Positions 33,335 through 41,935 of a DNA stretch of 64,000 nt are shown here, piece after piece. The DNA comes from JAGLYZ01 sp049642725. GTDB taxonomy: Bacteria; Patescibacteriota; Minisyncoccia; Minisyncoccales; JAGMDC01. The notes below the pieces were generated by a model, which saw only the letters and a list, made by a program, of their open reading frames with translations, ran no database searches and was not told the origin of the DNA. Each line of letters starts with the position of its first letter. Within the stretch, counting starts at the first letter, position 1. The stretch covers positions 62,001-126,000 of the forward strand of contig JBARPC010000004.1 in NCBI GenBank assembly GCA_049642725.1, written 5' to 3'. The position numbers were made by a program, and so were the translations under genes.

Positions 33335-33874
33335 TTATTTTATGTGGTCAATTACTATAGCACCTAATATGTACTGCATGTGGTTTAGCGCCCACTGGTT
33401 GTGCTGGTCAGCTGGATGTTCTGGCGAATCAAATGTTTCAACGCAATCTCTCGGCACTATAACTTTGTAATCTCTGTTTCGCAGATCGGCTACCGTATGT
33501 AGTATGCAAATGTCTGTGCAGACACCGACAACAATAACCTGCCCCGGATTCAATGACTCCAAGATTAATTTAAGCCCGGTATTAAAAAATCCGCTGAATC
33601 TACTTTTTGGAATATATATCTTTCCTATATCGGCTAATTCATCTATAGCATCAGTTTCTTCTGTTCCTCCGATGCAGTGCGGAGGAAACATTTGAAATTC
33701 CTTATCGTCTTTTTCGTGAACATCTCCCAACAGTATTACTGTATCATTTTCTCCGTTTTTCTTCTCTAAAAGTTCCACAACATTTGGAATTATATTAGCC
33801 ATTCTTGGATTGGCTAAATTTCCAATATTGTAGAACCCTTTCAGCATATCCACTACCAATATCACATTTGCCAT
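33335..33874 (-). CDS. pncA: Nicotinamidase-type cysteine hydrolase (isochorismatase fold)
   Basis: 179 residues. The catalytic triad is visible as Asp in VILVVDMLKGF (residue 9), a Lys in KSRFSGF near residue 90 and Cys in VGVCTDICILHT near residue 118. Metal-site residues lie in DVHEKDD near 51. Nicotinamidase rather than isochorismatase is preferred because it follows a nicotinate phosphoribosyltransferase gene and stands near NAD kinase. AGGAGGTG precedes the ATG. Confidence 0.85.
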   Translation of the reverse strand: MANVILVVDMLKGFYNIGNLANPRMANIIPNVVELLEKKNGENDTVILLGDVHEKDDKEFQMFPPHCIGGTEETDAIDELADIGKIYIPKSRFSGFFNTGLKLILESLNPGQVIVVGVCTDICILHTVADLRNRDYKVIVPRDCVETFDSPEHPADQHNQWALNHMQYILGAIVIDHIK

Positions 33875-33903
33875 TTTTTCCTTTTTTCACCTCCTAAAGT
33901 TTT

Positions 33904-35013
33904 TTATTCAACCAATTCCAGCCGTGGATTCGGGTTGTACTTGCGACCGACTTTAGCGCAGGGCTTACCATTCACTAAAACTATATCTGCCGTGTAGTCA
34001 AACTTTCCTTCAAAGAAAGCACTGCCAACCGCATAGATATCTGCTGGTATGTTTTCTTCCTCAAACCGCTTGATCTTTTGTGGATTAAATCCTCCTGAAA
34101 CAACGATTTTTACCCAAGTAAATCCTTCTTTATCTAACGCCTCCCTGACATTTCTAACCAACTGCGAATTGACGCCTCTAGGATCGAATCGGAGATCAAA
34201 CTGGTTCATTAATGATTTATCGACATTTGAATTACTAGTATCTAAACGAACGCCCCACAATCTCTTTCCTAATGCCCGGGCAACAGCCAATGAAGTGCCA
34301 ACACAATCATTGTCAAAATCAACTAATGAAATAACGTTGATTCTTTCCTTTTGTTTTTCAGCCCACTCAGCGAATTTAACTGTTGCTTTAACAGTATCGC
34401 CATTATAAGCAGCGATAAGACCGTGCGGAATAGTTCCAAGTGCCTTTGCTCCCCACCAAGCATCCTGAGCATCGGTAGAAACGCCCAAAGCGCCGCTCTT
34501 GTATGCCGCGTAACCATCACCGGTTTGATTAAAAGGATGGTCAAACCGAGCCGAGAAAAAAAGAATTGGTTTTTCTCCAGCTGCCTCAACCACTCTTCTA
34601 ACATTCGTGGCTACTTTAGTTCTCCGAGCTAAAATTCCTAAGTACACTGTTTCTAAATGAGCAAAGAGCGAATAATCACCTTCAATGGTCATTACTGTTT
34701 CAAATGGTTTTATTTCGTCACCATCGTAAAGCGCTTTAACTTCAATCTCGTCCCAGCAATTAAGAAAGTTATTGTCTTCGTCAAAAAAACCAGTTCCAAT
34801 TTTCAAGACCGCTATTGTCTCATCGATTCCACCAACCACTGCTTTGTTTTTCTGAAATACCTGCATCAGCGCTTTTGGATGATGATCGTCTTCCTCAAGA
34901 ATTGTTTTTGCTCGAGGAAAATAGATATCAGAAAACCATCCGCTTTGTATCTTTTTTGGGTCCAACTCCTTAAAGAAAATATCCGTCTCCAATCTTTTCT
35001 TGTTTGCTTCCAT
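33904..35013 (-). CDS. pncB: Nicotinate phosphoribosyltransferase
   Basis: 369 residues of the NAPRTase type II fold: TDIFFKELDPKKIQSGWFSDIYFPRA at the N terminus, then EGDYSLFAHLETVYLGILARRTKVATN near residue 110 and the PRPP-binding end ISLVDFDNDCVGTS plus VSGGFNPQKI. It converts nicotinate to NaMN, the product of the pncA reaction being its substrate. Shine-Dalgarno AGAGGTGG before the ATG. Downstream NadD/NadE genes are not in the window. Confidence 0.88.
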   Translation of the reverse strand: MEANKKRLETDIFFKELDPKKIQSGWFSDIYFPRAKTILEEDDHHPKALMQVFQKNKAVVGGIDETIAVLKIGTGFFDEDNNFLNCWDEIEVKALYDGDEIKPFETVMTIEGDYSLFAHLETVYLGILARRTKVATNVRRVVEAAGEKPILFFSARFDHPFNQTGDGYAAYKSGALGVSTDAQDAWWGAKALGTIPHGLIAAYNGDTVKATVKFAEWAEKQKERINVISLVDFDNDCVGTSLAVARALGKRLWGVRLDTSNSNVDKSLMNQFDLRFDPRGVNSQLVRNVREALDKEGFTWVKIVVSGGFNPQKIKRFEEENIPADIYAVGSAFFEGKFDYTADIVLVNGKPCAKVGRKYNPNPRLELVE

Positions 35014-35258
35014 TTTTTATTTCCACCTCTTTTTTTGGTTTCGGCCTTACTTTTTACCTATCGCTGACAATCGCTAAATCGTATCTCTCCAGATAGCCGA
35101 AAATTATCTATCAAAAAAATTTCAATAAATAATTTTCAGCCACCTGAAGTTTTTCTATTATTTTTTCATTTTTCAAAGAACAATCCTCTTTTTTTAAATT
35201 GACAAATTCCTTATCAACTTGAAAAAAGAGAGGAAGCGAAAAAAATAATTCACTTCCT
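35014..35258 (-). promoter_or_regulatory. Leader of pncB with boxA-like site; terminator of nadK
   Basis: AGGAAG/CTTCCT (35231-35258) with flanking T-rich DNA is probably the nadK terminator. Further down the minus strand is TTGTTCTTTGAAAAATG (35183-35167), boxA-like, then hairpins such as TATCT-GGAG-AGATA. I see no convincing -10/-35 pair and no riboswitch I can name. Confidence 0.45.
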
Positions 35259-35263
35259 ATTTT

Positions 35264-36115
35264 TTATTTTCTTTTGAAACTTTTTTTCTCAATGTCTCCT
35301 ACTTCCATAAAATAGGAATTCTTTGGTGATTTACTGATTATTACTGATTCATCTTCTTTTAACTCTAAATTTTCAATAATCTCTTCTCCATCTATGACTA
35401 ATGCTGTCTCTCCACCTATCTTTACTACTTCAAAGATGACATTGTTTGACGTTATCAGATAAGGTAAATATTCTCTGTCTGTGGGCGCTGTTACTCTTAA
35501 AATAAACCTGTCTTTTTTTATTAGTGTAGGACCGCCAGCACTCTCAGCGTAGGCAGTAGAACCAGTCGGAGTAGCAAAAATAACATTATCGCCTCGTCTA
35601 TTAAAGTCTTCTTTATTTTCCCCGTTATAAACAGCTACTTCGAAATAAACTGTTTTGGCTTTTCTTCTTTCTATCACTACCTCATTAAGCGCATCTCCTA
35701 AAATTCTCTGGTTTCTATCTTTCTTTGAAACAATTGCCGCCTGAATTCTTGTCCGCCCTATTGTTATATAATTATCGCTCAACACCTGTTCTAATTTACT
35801 GAATATATCTCTTGGTTCAATGTTAGTTAGCGCCCCTCGCTTTCCAAAATTAACTCTTAGTAGTGGTAGCTTGCGAGATGTTTGTTTAGCTATCTCATTA
35901 GCCCAAAATAATACACCGCCGTCTCCGGTAACAGTAATAAAAAAATCCAATTTTTCCAGAATATTACTGATCCGTTCTCTGTTTTCTTTATTATTGGTTT
36001 CTCCTATAAACACCTGACAATTTCGCTTTTCAAGCCACTCCTTTACATCCTCTGCTGCCTGCTTTGCTTCCCTTTTGGTACTATCATACACTATACCTAT
36101 TTTAATTTTTTCCAT
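35264..36115 (-). CDS. nadK: NAD kinase
   Basis: 283 residues: MEKIKIGIVYDSTK at the N terminus, the NAD-kinase GGDG-type motif as VTGDGGVLF near residue 63, then NFGKRGALTN near residue 90 and the second signature FATPTGSTAYAESAGGP near residue 182. It makes NADP+ from NAD+. Preceded by GGAGGGATAAA and a TTGACA-17-TATTTT promoter. It lies upstream of pncB and pncA. Confidence 0.93.
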   Translation of the reverse strand: MEKIKIGIVYDSTKREAKQAAEDVKEWLEKRNCQVFIGETNNKENRERISNILEKLDFFITVTGDGGVLFWANEIAKQTSRKLPLLRVNFGKRGALTNIEPRDIFSKLEQVLSDNYITIGRTRIQAAIVSKKDRNQRILGDALNEVVIERRKAKTVYFEVAVYNGENKEDFNRRGDNVIFATPTGSTAYAESAGGPTLIKKDRFILRVTAPTDREYLPYLITSNNVIFEVVKIGGETALVIDGEEIIENLELKEDESVIISKSPKNSYFMEVGDIEKKSFKRK

Positions 36116-36133
36116 TTTATCCCTCCATTAAAA

Positions 36134-36162
36134 AAAATAGCATAAATCTCAATTTTTGTCAA
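36134..36162 (-). promoter_or_regulatory. Sigma70 promoter of nadK
   Basis: TTGACA at 36162-36157, 17 nt, TATTTT at 36139-36134. Confidence 0.75.
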
Positions 36163-36188
36163 ATTTTTCACATTGTTTAGGTAATAAA

Positions 36189-36215
36189 AAAAACAGCCAA
36201 AATTCGGCTGTTTTT
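36189..36215 (-). terminator. Terminator of the surface-protein gene
   Basis: AAAAACAGCC/GGCTGTTTTT with a short loop and T-runs, 30 nt past the stop. Confidence 0.85.
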
Positions 36216-36244
36216 AACTTAAGATTTTAGTAAAGAATGGTTTT

Positions 36245-39200
36245 CTAAGCCAGTAATTTTTTTCTAAATTTTCTATCCCGATAAAAGTTGTATAGCAAAA
36301 GAATAAACACTAAAATCAGAATTATCACTAAACTAATTGTTTTCCAATCCATACCCTGCCAAAAACCCTTTTCAAGCTCAATGTTCTTGTGTATTCCCTC
36401 ACCTTCCCTTACTTCAAAAGGTTCTGTTTGAGAATCGAGGTACGTGTCTGCTTCTACTTTGAGATAGTATGTTCCTTCTGGAACAAGGAATGAATACTCT
36501 CCTGTTTCTCTGGTAATCTGTGGATTGATTTGCTGATATTCGTCTGCTGGCCATAACTGGTATTTGTTAATTTCAGGATTAAACCAGTAAAGAAATACAT
36601 TGGCGTCTTTTATCCTTGTTTCACCCTGAGGCAAACTAGTCCAAACATATCCTTCCGGGTCAACCAAGGTTATTACTCTTAATTCCTTGTCTTGTATCTC
36701 TTCATCTTCATAATCTAATATAGTAATTATCTCGTATTCTCCAGCAACCAAAGGTGCCTGGATTTCCGCAGTGTAAATCCCGTCGCCATCAGGATCTGTT
36801 AGTTCAAATTCAGCTAAAACAAATCTATTCTCAAATTCCTTGGCAAGAACAGGCGATAAGAATAAATCAGAAAAACTATTTTGAGACTCATAAGAGGCTT
36901 CTTCTCTTTCCTTCAACACAAATTGAGCTTTGACGTTTTTAACTGAATGAGATGGTTTGAGTATTACTTTAATAATATGTCCGGAAATCAGTTTTACCTC
37001 TTGTTCCGGTTCTTCTTTATCTAATGAGGTTAGCTCGGTATTAAGATGGATTTTATCTTCACAAGCAGTGAAAAACAAGGTATCTTCTGGAATTAGCTCC
37101 TTGATTTCCGGTTTAACCGGTTCTCTAAAGGTGATTTCTGATTTCAGTTCCGGCTTTTTTAAACCAATCAGTTCTTTAAGATTAGGTATGGTTAACTTAA
37201 TATTCTTTAATCTTTCTAAATCTTGTTGTGTCTTAATTTTTAGTTTTACAAAAGTATCCTTAATTGGAGAGAATTTCTGGGCAATTTCCTTGATTGCTTT
37301 TGGTAAATACTCTAAAGGAGAGGGTTCTTCTTCAAGAGGAGGAAAAACTTCTTCTTCAGGTTCTTCAATCTCTTGTTCTGGTTCTTCTGGTTCTGGCTGT
37401 TGTTCTTCAGGTTGCTCTGGCTCAAAAGGTTCTGGTTCTTCTAGTTCTTCTTTCTCTTCCTCGCCCTCCATAGCCTTGGCGAAGGAGGGTTGATAAATAA
37501 TAGTGTCTGAAACAATCTGCGAGGCCTGGCCGTATTGAGTGTAGAACTTAACATAAATGGTTTTTTCTTCCTCGCCCTCGGTTAATGTCCAGGTTTTTGT
37601 TGTTTGATAAGCTTCCTGACCTGCGCCGTAAAAATCAGCATTTTCAGAAATAGCCATTCTTTTGGTATTAGAACCAGCAAATAGCTTTAAGGCGACAGTT
37701 CTACTATTAGTTATTTCGTTTCCATTGTTAATTAAAACTTTAAATCCTCCTTCTGGATTTTCCGGAGTTGGGACTGGCAAAGAAGGCGGGTTATACGCTC
37801 CTGACGGCAAGCCGCCTCCGCCAGAAGACGCCGGGTCATCATCATCGCTATTAGTCAATGAAACATCAGAAGGATTGATAACATTGTAATTACTATCAGC
37901 GCTGGAAGCCGTGTCAGTGACAATGGTGTAGCCAATATCGCCGTCATCAACATCATCATCTACCCCGGTCACGGTGACAGTTTGAGCAGTGCTCCAGTTA
38001 ACAGAGGTGAAAGTCAAAGAAGAAGCAGAAACAGTTCCCTCGCCGGTGTCTGAACTGGACAAGGCGATTGTAACATCATGGGTTGGCTGGCTATCCAAAA
38101 CAACTGTAAAGGTATCTGCGCCTCCGGCTTCAGTGGTGGTTAAGCCGGAAATCGGCTCAACAGTAATGCCGGCTGTGTCATTATCGGTGATAGTGGCTGT
38201 TACGCTGGAAATAGAGATGCCGTTGTAATTAGCGTCATCGCTGGCAGATGAATGAGTAATAGTGCTGGTATGATCTCCTTCAGCCACATCATCATCTATT
38301 GCGGTGACTGTAACAGTTTGAGCAGTGTTCCAGTTAGCCGAGGTAAAGGTTAAAGAAGTAGGATTAGTGGTGGTTTGAGAATCCGGACTAATAGTGATAA
38401 CTACATCATTGGTTGGCTCGCTGGTTAAAACTACATCATAGGTATCTGTTGCGCCTCCTTCAGCAATATCTGTAGAGTCGGCTGATTCAGTGACAGTTAC
38501 TCCGGCAGTGTCATTGTCAGTGATAGTGTATGTATGGACAGTATTAGTCCCTAAACTGGCATTAGCAGGATTAGAAATAGTAACCTCAATGGTTTCATCT
38601 GATTCATCTATGGAATCATCAACAATAACTGCGTCAATGGCGGTGGTAGTATTGCCGGCAGTAATAGTGGCTGTGCCGCTTGCCAAAGTGTAATCTGTTC
38701 CACTGCCAGTGGCAGTGCCGTTGGTAACCGCGTAATCTACAGTAACATTTTCGCTAAAAGCGGCTGATAAACTTAATTCCAATTGGGCTGGAGTTGATGA
38801 TTCCGCTCCGCTGGAACTGGTTGAGGTGAATTGAATGCTTGGCTGGACCGTGAATGTTCCTCCTGATAATGGAGTGGAATCGCAGGCATTATCATCGTCG
38901 CAAACTCCGAGCCAATAAGAATTATCTCCCACATCTCCGCTTTGAGCAGTATAAGTACAAGTGTCAGTTACAATGGGTTCAGTAATCCATGTGTCAGAAA
39001 AACACCAGCAGTCGGCTTGAGAAGTAGTATTGCAATTCTGGCAATCAGAGTATTTGCAAACATACATTTTAACATTGTCTTCAGCGTCTGATTCAGTCCA
39101 TTCTCCGGTAAAAGTCACATCAGAACCAACATCAACCGGATCTGGCGCGTCTGAAACAGATGTGGCGTTGGGGGCGGTGTTTGTTGATTCCGTATAAGTT

Positions 39201-40390
39201 ATTTCAATATAGGGTTTATCGGAAGCAGCCTCTTTAGTGTAGAAGGAATAATAGAATATTTTATCGGCATCAAAATTAGGATCATATATACTGAAGTCGT
39301 GAGTTTCTCCCCAGTTCCAATTAACCGGATTTTCTGCCCCGGTTCCTCTTAATACCCATTCATAATATTGGTATGTAGGAGACGAAGAAATGGTAAGGGT
39401 GTCAACTACAGTTGCAGAAGCAGATGTGGGAGACACGGCACCGGCGTTTGTCCAGTCGTTACCAGTACTTCTGATATTCCAGGTAACCTCTGATTCTACA
39501 AACGTTTCCAAAAGTTCGTGTAACTCGAAATATGAAGAAATTGACCCTACGGGTGGATAACTATATAGATACAGAAATAATTTAATATTAGTTATCGTCC
39601 CACCAGGGTCTGAAGGTAGCGTCCATTCCATAATAATATTGTTACGGTTTGTTTCGAAGTTGGCGTTACCCAGGTAGAAGTAGTCCTCTATACCATAGTT
39701 GGTAATTGGATAATTCATACGCACGTAAGAATCCATATTATTCGTTGAAGTGGTATCTGTGGGGTCGATTGTTACCGGATAAATCCTTTCGTCAGATAAA
39801 AGCCAGTCAGCAGGGACTTTAACAAAAATATCCAAATTATTATTAGAGTCCTGTTCAGTTTCAAAATCACAAAAGACCTTATTCTCTTCTGCATCATAGG
39901 AAAAAGGTCTGGATAAGGTTTTAATCAAGTTGTTTTTTGCATCCTTGATTAAGAGTTCATCATCTTCGATATAGATGTCAATCCCTTCAGCCAATTCATA
40001 CGAACCTAATTTGAATTTAATATAATCTTCGTTAGAAAAGATGGCTTTCAAATCTATATCTTCTTTATTTTTTAAAATAATATCTGTTTTCTCTGGTAAA
40101 GATAGGCCATTTAAAGATACCCATTTGCGTCCGTTGTAATAATTGAGCGGGGTGCCGTATATCTTGATGGTATGCGTGCCATCAGGATTTACTTTAACAA
40201 CAGAATACATATCATAGGGTTTCTCTGTGTTTAGGCTCAAATGTCTCTCTTGCTCAAAATTAGCTTGAACATCCTTAATTGGAAACAAAAACACACTGCC
40301 AACCAATTCCAAAAGCATTATTAAGATCAGCAAAGCGCTGAACACTCTTTGAGACAAACTTCCATAAAGATGGCTGTTGACGTCCGACAT
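36245..40390 (-). CDS. Giant cell-surface protein with DNRLRE-like and Calx-beta-like repeats (1381 aa)
   Basis: Start at 40390, chosen because GAGAGGTGTTG precedes it; the frame opens 26 codons earlier without a ribosome-binding site. Order: membrane/signal segment (about 12-40, ALLILIMLLELVGSVFLF), a 170-residue region, a DNRLRE-like domain (217-398, DSYVRMNYPITNYG to IEITYTES), a Cys-rich linker (CKYSDCQNC), three Calx-beta-like repeats (513-853, each ending near TITDND or SNSDDD), a Ser/Gly linker, a Glu/Pro-rich spacer (970-1023), further beta domains, and a C-terminal membrane helix with basic tail (FYRDRKFRKKLLA). Probably an adhesin. It contains a 26-nt repeat element read as SFAKAMEG. 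Confidence 0.8.
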   Translation of the reverse strand: MSDVNSHLYGSLSQRVFSALLILIMLLELVGSVFLFPIKDVQANFEQERHLSLNTEKPYDMYSVVKVNPDGTHTIKIYGTPLNYYNGRKWVSLNGLSLPEKTDIILKNKEDIDLKAIFSNEDYIKFKLGSYELAEGIDIYIEDDELLIKDAKNNLIKTLSRPFSYDAEENKVFCDFETEQDSNNNLDIFVKVPADWLLSDERIYPVTIDPTDTTSTNNMDSYVRMNYPITNYGIEDYFYLGNANFETNRNNIIMEWTLPSDPGGTITNIKLFLYLYSYPPVGSISSYFELHELLETFVESEVTWNIRSTGNDWTNAGAVSPTSASATVVDTLTISSSPTYQYYEWVLRGTGAENPVNWNWGETHDFSIYDPNFDADKIFYYSFYTKEAASDKPYIEITYTESTNTAPNATSVSDAPDPVDVGSDVTFTGEWTESDAEDNVKMYVCKYSDCQNCNTTSQADCWCFSDTWITEPIVTDTCTYTAQSGDVGDNSYWLGVCDDDNACDSTPLSGGTFTVQPSIQFTSTSSSGAESSTPAQLELSLSAAFSENVTVDYAVTNGTATGSGTDYTLASGTATITAGNTTTAIDAVIVDDSIDESDETIEVTISNPANASLGTNTVHTYTITDNDTAGVTVTESADSTDIAEGGATDTYDVVLTSEPTNDVVITISPDSQTTTNPTSLTFTSANWNTAQTVTVTAIDDDVAEGDHTSTITHSSASDDANYNGISISSVTATITDNDTAGITVEPISGLTTTEAGGADTFTVVLDSQPTHDVTIALSSSDTGEGTVSASSLTFTSVNWSTAQTVTVTGVDDDVDDGDIGYTIVTDTASSADSNYNVINPSDVSLTNSDDDDPASSGGGGLPSGAYNPPSLPVPTPENPEGGFKVLINNGNEITNSRTVALKLFAGSNTKRMAISENADFYGAGQEAYQTTKTWTLTEGEEEKTIYVKFYTQYGQASQIVSDTIIYQPSFAKAMEGEEEKEELEEPEPFEPEQPEEQQPEPEEPEQEIEEPEEEVFPPLEEEPSPLEYLPKAIKEIAQKFSPIKDTFVKLKIKTQQDLERLKNIKLTIPNLKELIGLKKPELKSEITFREPVKPEIKELIPEDTLFFTACEDKIHLNTELTSLDKEEPEQEVKLISGHIIKVILKPSHSVKNVKAQFVLKEREEASYESQNSFSDLFLSPVLAKEFENRFVLAEFELTDPDGDGIYTAEIQAPLVAGEYEIITILDYEDEEIQDKELRVITLVDPEGYVWTSLPQGETRIKDANVFLYWFNPEINKYQLWPADEYQQINPQITRETGEYSFLVPEGTYYLKVEADTYLDSQTEPFEVREGEGIHKNIELEKGFWQGMDWKTISLVIILILVFILLLYNFYRDRKFRKKLLA
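37464..37489. repeat. 26-nt hairpin repeat in frame in the surface-protein gene
   Basis: CCCTCC and GGAGGG arms around 14 nt ATAGCCTTGGCGAA. The ppsA copy (53688-53713) has arms TCCGCC/GGCGGA and loop GAAGCTTTAGCGAA: same length and similar loop, different but complementary arms. Confidence 0.65.
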
Positions 40391-40477
40391 CAACACCTCT
40401 CTTTTTCTACGTTGGATTTTAGATGGAGGAATAATATCGTAGATGAGCATTATTTTATTATACAACAATCAAAAACA

Positions 40478-40514
40478 AAAAAAACAGCAAGTCTTCCACA
40501 ACTGCTGTTTTTTT
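40478..40514 (-). terminator. Terminator of the 16S rRNA gene
   Basis: AAAAAAACAGCA (40478-40489) and TGCTGTTTTTTT (40503-40514). Placed between the surface-protein start region and 16S. It shows that 16S is its own transcription unit. Confidence 0.85.
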
Positions 40515-40521
40515 GTTTTTT

Positions 40522-40541
40522 GGTTTCTTAGAGTTGTCCCG
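40522..40541 (-). ncRNA. 3' arm of the pre-16S processing stem
   Basis: CGGGACAACTCTAAgAAACC in the transcript, complementary over about 20 positions (one mismatch) to the 5' arm at 42859-42878. This is the RNase III-type stem that encloses 16S. Confidence 0.8.
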
Positions 40542-41220
40542 GGTCGATTTTTAAGGAATCTCGACCAACACCTTTAAAGTTAAAGAGAGAATTCTCACCC
40601 TTCAACTTTAGTCAACACTTTTAAAATGTAATGATCTACGCACAGCTTCCGCTACGCGTGCCTTGTTACGACTTCACCCATATTACTGACCTTACCTTAG
40701 GTCCTCGCAAGCGAGGAACTTCGGGTATTGCCAGCTCTCTTGGTGTGACGGGCGGTGAGTACAAGACTCAGGAACGTATTCATCGCCACATAGCTGATTG
40801 GCGATTACTAGCGATTCCAGCTTCATGAGGTCGAATTACAGACCTCAATCCGAACTGAGACCGGTTTTAAGGGATTAGCTTCACCTTGCGGCTAAGCAAC
40901 CCATTGTACCGGCCATTGTATCATGTGTGCAGCCCAGGGCATCAAAGGGCCATGCTGATTTGGCGTCATCCTCTCCTTCCTCCCCGTTGTCCGAGGCAGT
41001 CCCCTATGACAAATAAAACATAGGGCAAGGGTTGCGCAGGTTTCCCTATTAAAAGGAGCGTCTCACGACACCTGCTGACGACCATATTACTCCATAATTC
41101 CTTATGGTATGGACTATACAATCTCCCTTTTTTCAATTAAAAAGGGGGCCAGCGTGTAATTCTGATTTTATCAGAATTAAGTTTTCCTAAACCCTTAGCG
41201 GAAAACTAAGTCTCTACGGG

Positions 41221-41247
41221 GTACAAGTACTAATTTTTGTAATTTTA
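41221..41247. repeat. 27-bp perfect inverted repeat flanking the intron ORF (left arm)
   Basis: Starts GTACAAGTACTAATTTTTG; its exact reverse complement is at 41616-41642, over the 5' end of the ORF. In the RNA it would form a 27-bp helix that extrudes the ORF from the ribozyme core. Confidence 0.85.
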
Positions 41248-41268
41248 ATGAATGGTGTAAAATCATTT

Positions 41269-41661
41269 CTAAAAATTTCTTTGCCTCATATCGAGATACA
41301 TAAAGGCAGAAAGTTCCAGCACAACTGAACCATCGCCATCAAATCGTCCGGCAAAGTATGCTTTAATTATACCTACTTTTTTTAATCTTTCTAAATTATT
41401 CTCAGCTTCTCTAAACTCTCGCAATAATGGACGACTATTTACAAACAAATGATTGTCATTAAATTTTATTCTATCCTCCGGAAAATGTTTCCTTAAAAAT
41501 TTTCTAAATATAGCAAGCAAATCGGAATCTGTATTACTTAATCCAATAGAACTTGACCACCAGTATTTATCAGCACACCAAAGACCGAGAATATAAGCAT
41601 CTTTCTTTGATGAAATAAAATTACAAAAATTAGTACTTGTACTTCCCACGGTATTATCCAT
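41269..41661 (-). CDS. LAGLIDADG homing endonuclease of the 16S intron, probably truncated (130 aa)
   Basis: Two LAGLIDADG-like motifs: ILGLWCADKYW near residue 24 and AYFAGRFDGDGSV near residue 101. The first has Lys where the second has Gly-rich DGDG, and only about 17 residues follow motif 2, while proteins of this kind normally continue for a full alpha-beta domain. The ORF therefore looks C-terminally truncated (stop or frameshift after motif 2) and may be inactive or a monomeric half. The upstream sequence has no Shine-Dalgarno sequence; residues 7-15 are encoded inside the 27-bp inverted repeat. Confidence 0.8.
   Translation of the reverse strand: MDNTVGSTSTNFCNFISSKKDAYILGLWCADKYWWSSSIGLSNTDSDLLAIFRKFLRKHFPEDRIKFNDNHLFVNSRPLLREFREAENNLERLKKVGIIKAYFAGRFDGDGSVVLELSAFMYLDMRQRNF
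41616..41642. repeat. 27-bp perfect inverted repeat flanking the intron ORF (right arm)
   Basis: Reverse complement of 41221-41247, located within the first codons of the homing endonuclease ORF. Confidence 0.85.
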
Positions 41662-41903
41662 TATTTTATTATATCATAAAATAAATTGGGTTTCACCGTT
41701 ATGAGCTGGTTTTTCAATTCCGCTTACACGGAAAAGGGTCGTATGCTTTTAAAAAAGCACCAACCATGCAGCACCTGTGCTAGTGTCCTTGTTGGTAGTC
41801 CCAACTTTCGTCGGGATTTCACTAGCATGTCAAGCCCTGGTGAGGTTCTTCGTTTATTGTCGAATTAAGCCACATGATCCACCGCTTGTGTGAGTCCCCG
41901 TCT

Positions 41904-41935
<32 letters not shown>

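Larger units (their letters stand above)
41083..41761 (-). other. Group I intron in 16S rRNA after position U1060 (E. coli numbering)
   Basis: 679 nt. Exon 1 ends GGTT and the intron begins GGTG; the intron ends ATG and exon 2 begins GTCGTCAG. P1 can form with GACC in the intron pairing to exon GGTT, putting a U-G wobble exactly at the 5' site. The intron ends in G as required. Core-like segments GAGACTT and TATAGTCC near the 3' end can form P7. A LAGLIDADG ORF is carried between two copies of a 27-nt inverted repeat. Confidence 0.85.

Noticed and set aside
35014..35230. NAD- or nicotinate-sensing riboswitch before pncB
   Set aside because: There are several small hairpins, but I could not match any named riboswitch consensus.
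40522..40620. A second intron hiding the anti-Shine-Dalgarno tail
   Set aside because: No CCTCC is found downstream before the processing stem, and no group I core elements are visible.
40631..40828. ORF within the 16S rRNA gene
   Set aside because: It lies on the opposite strand of rRNA and has no protein features.
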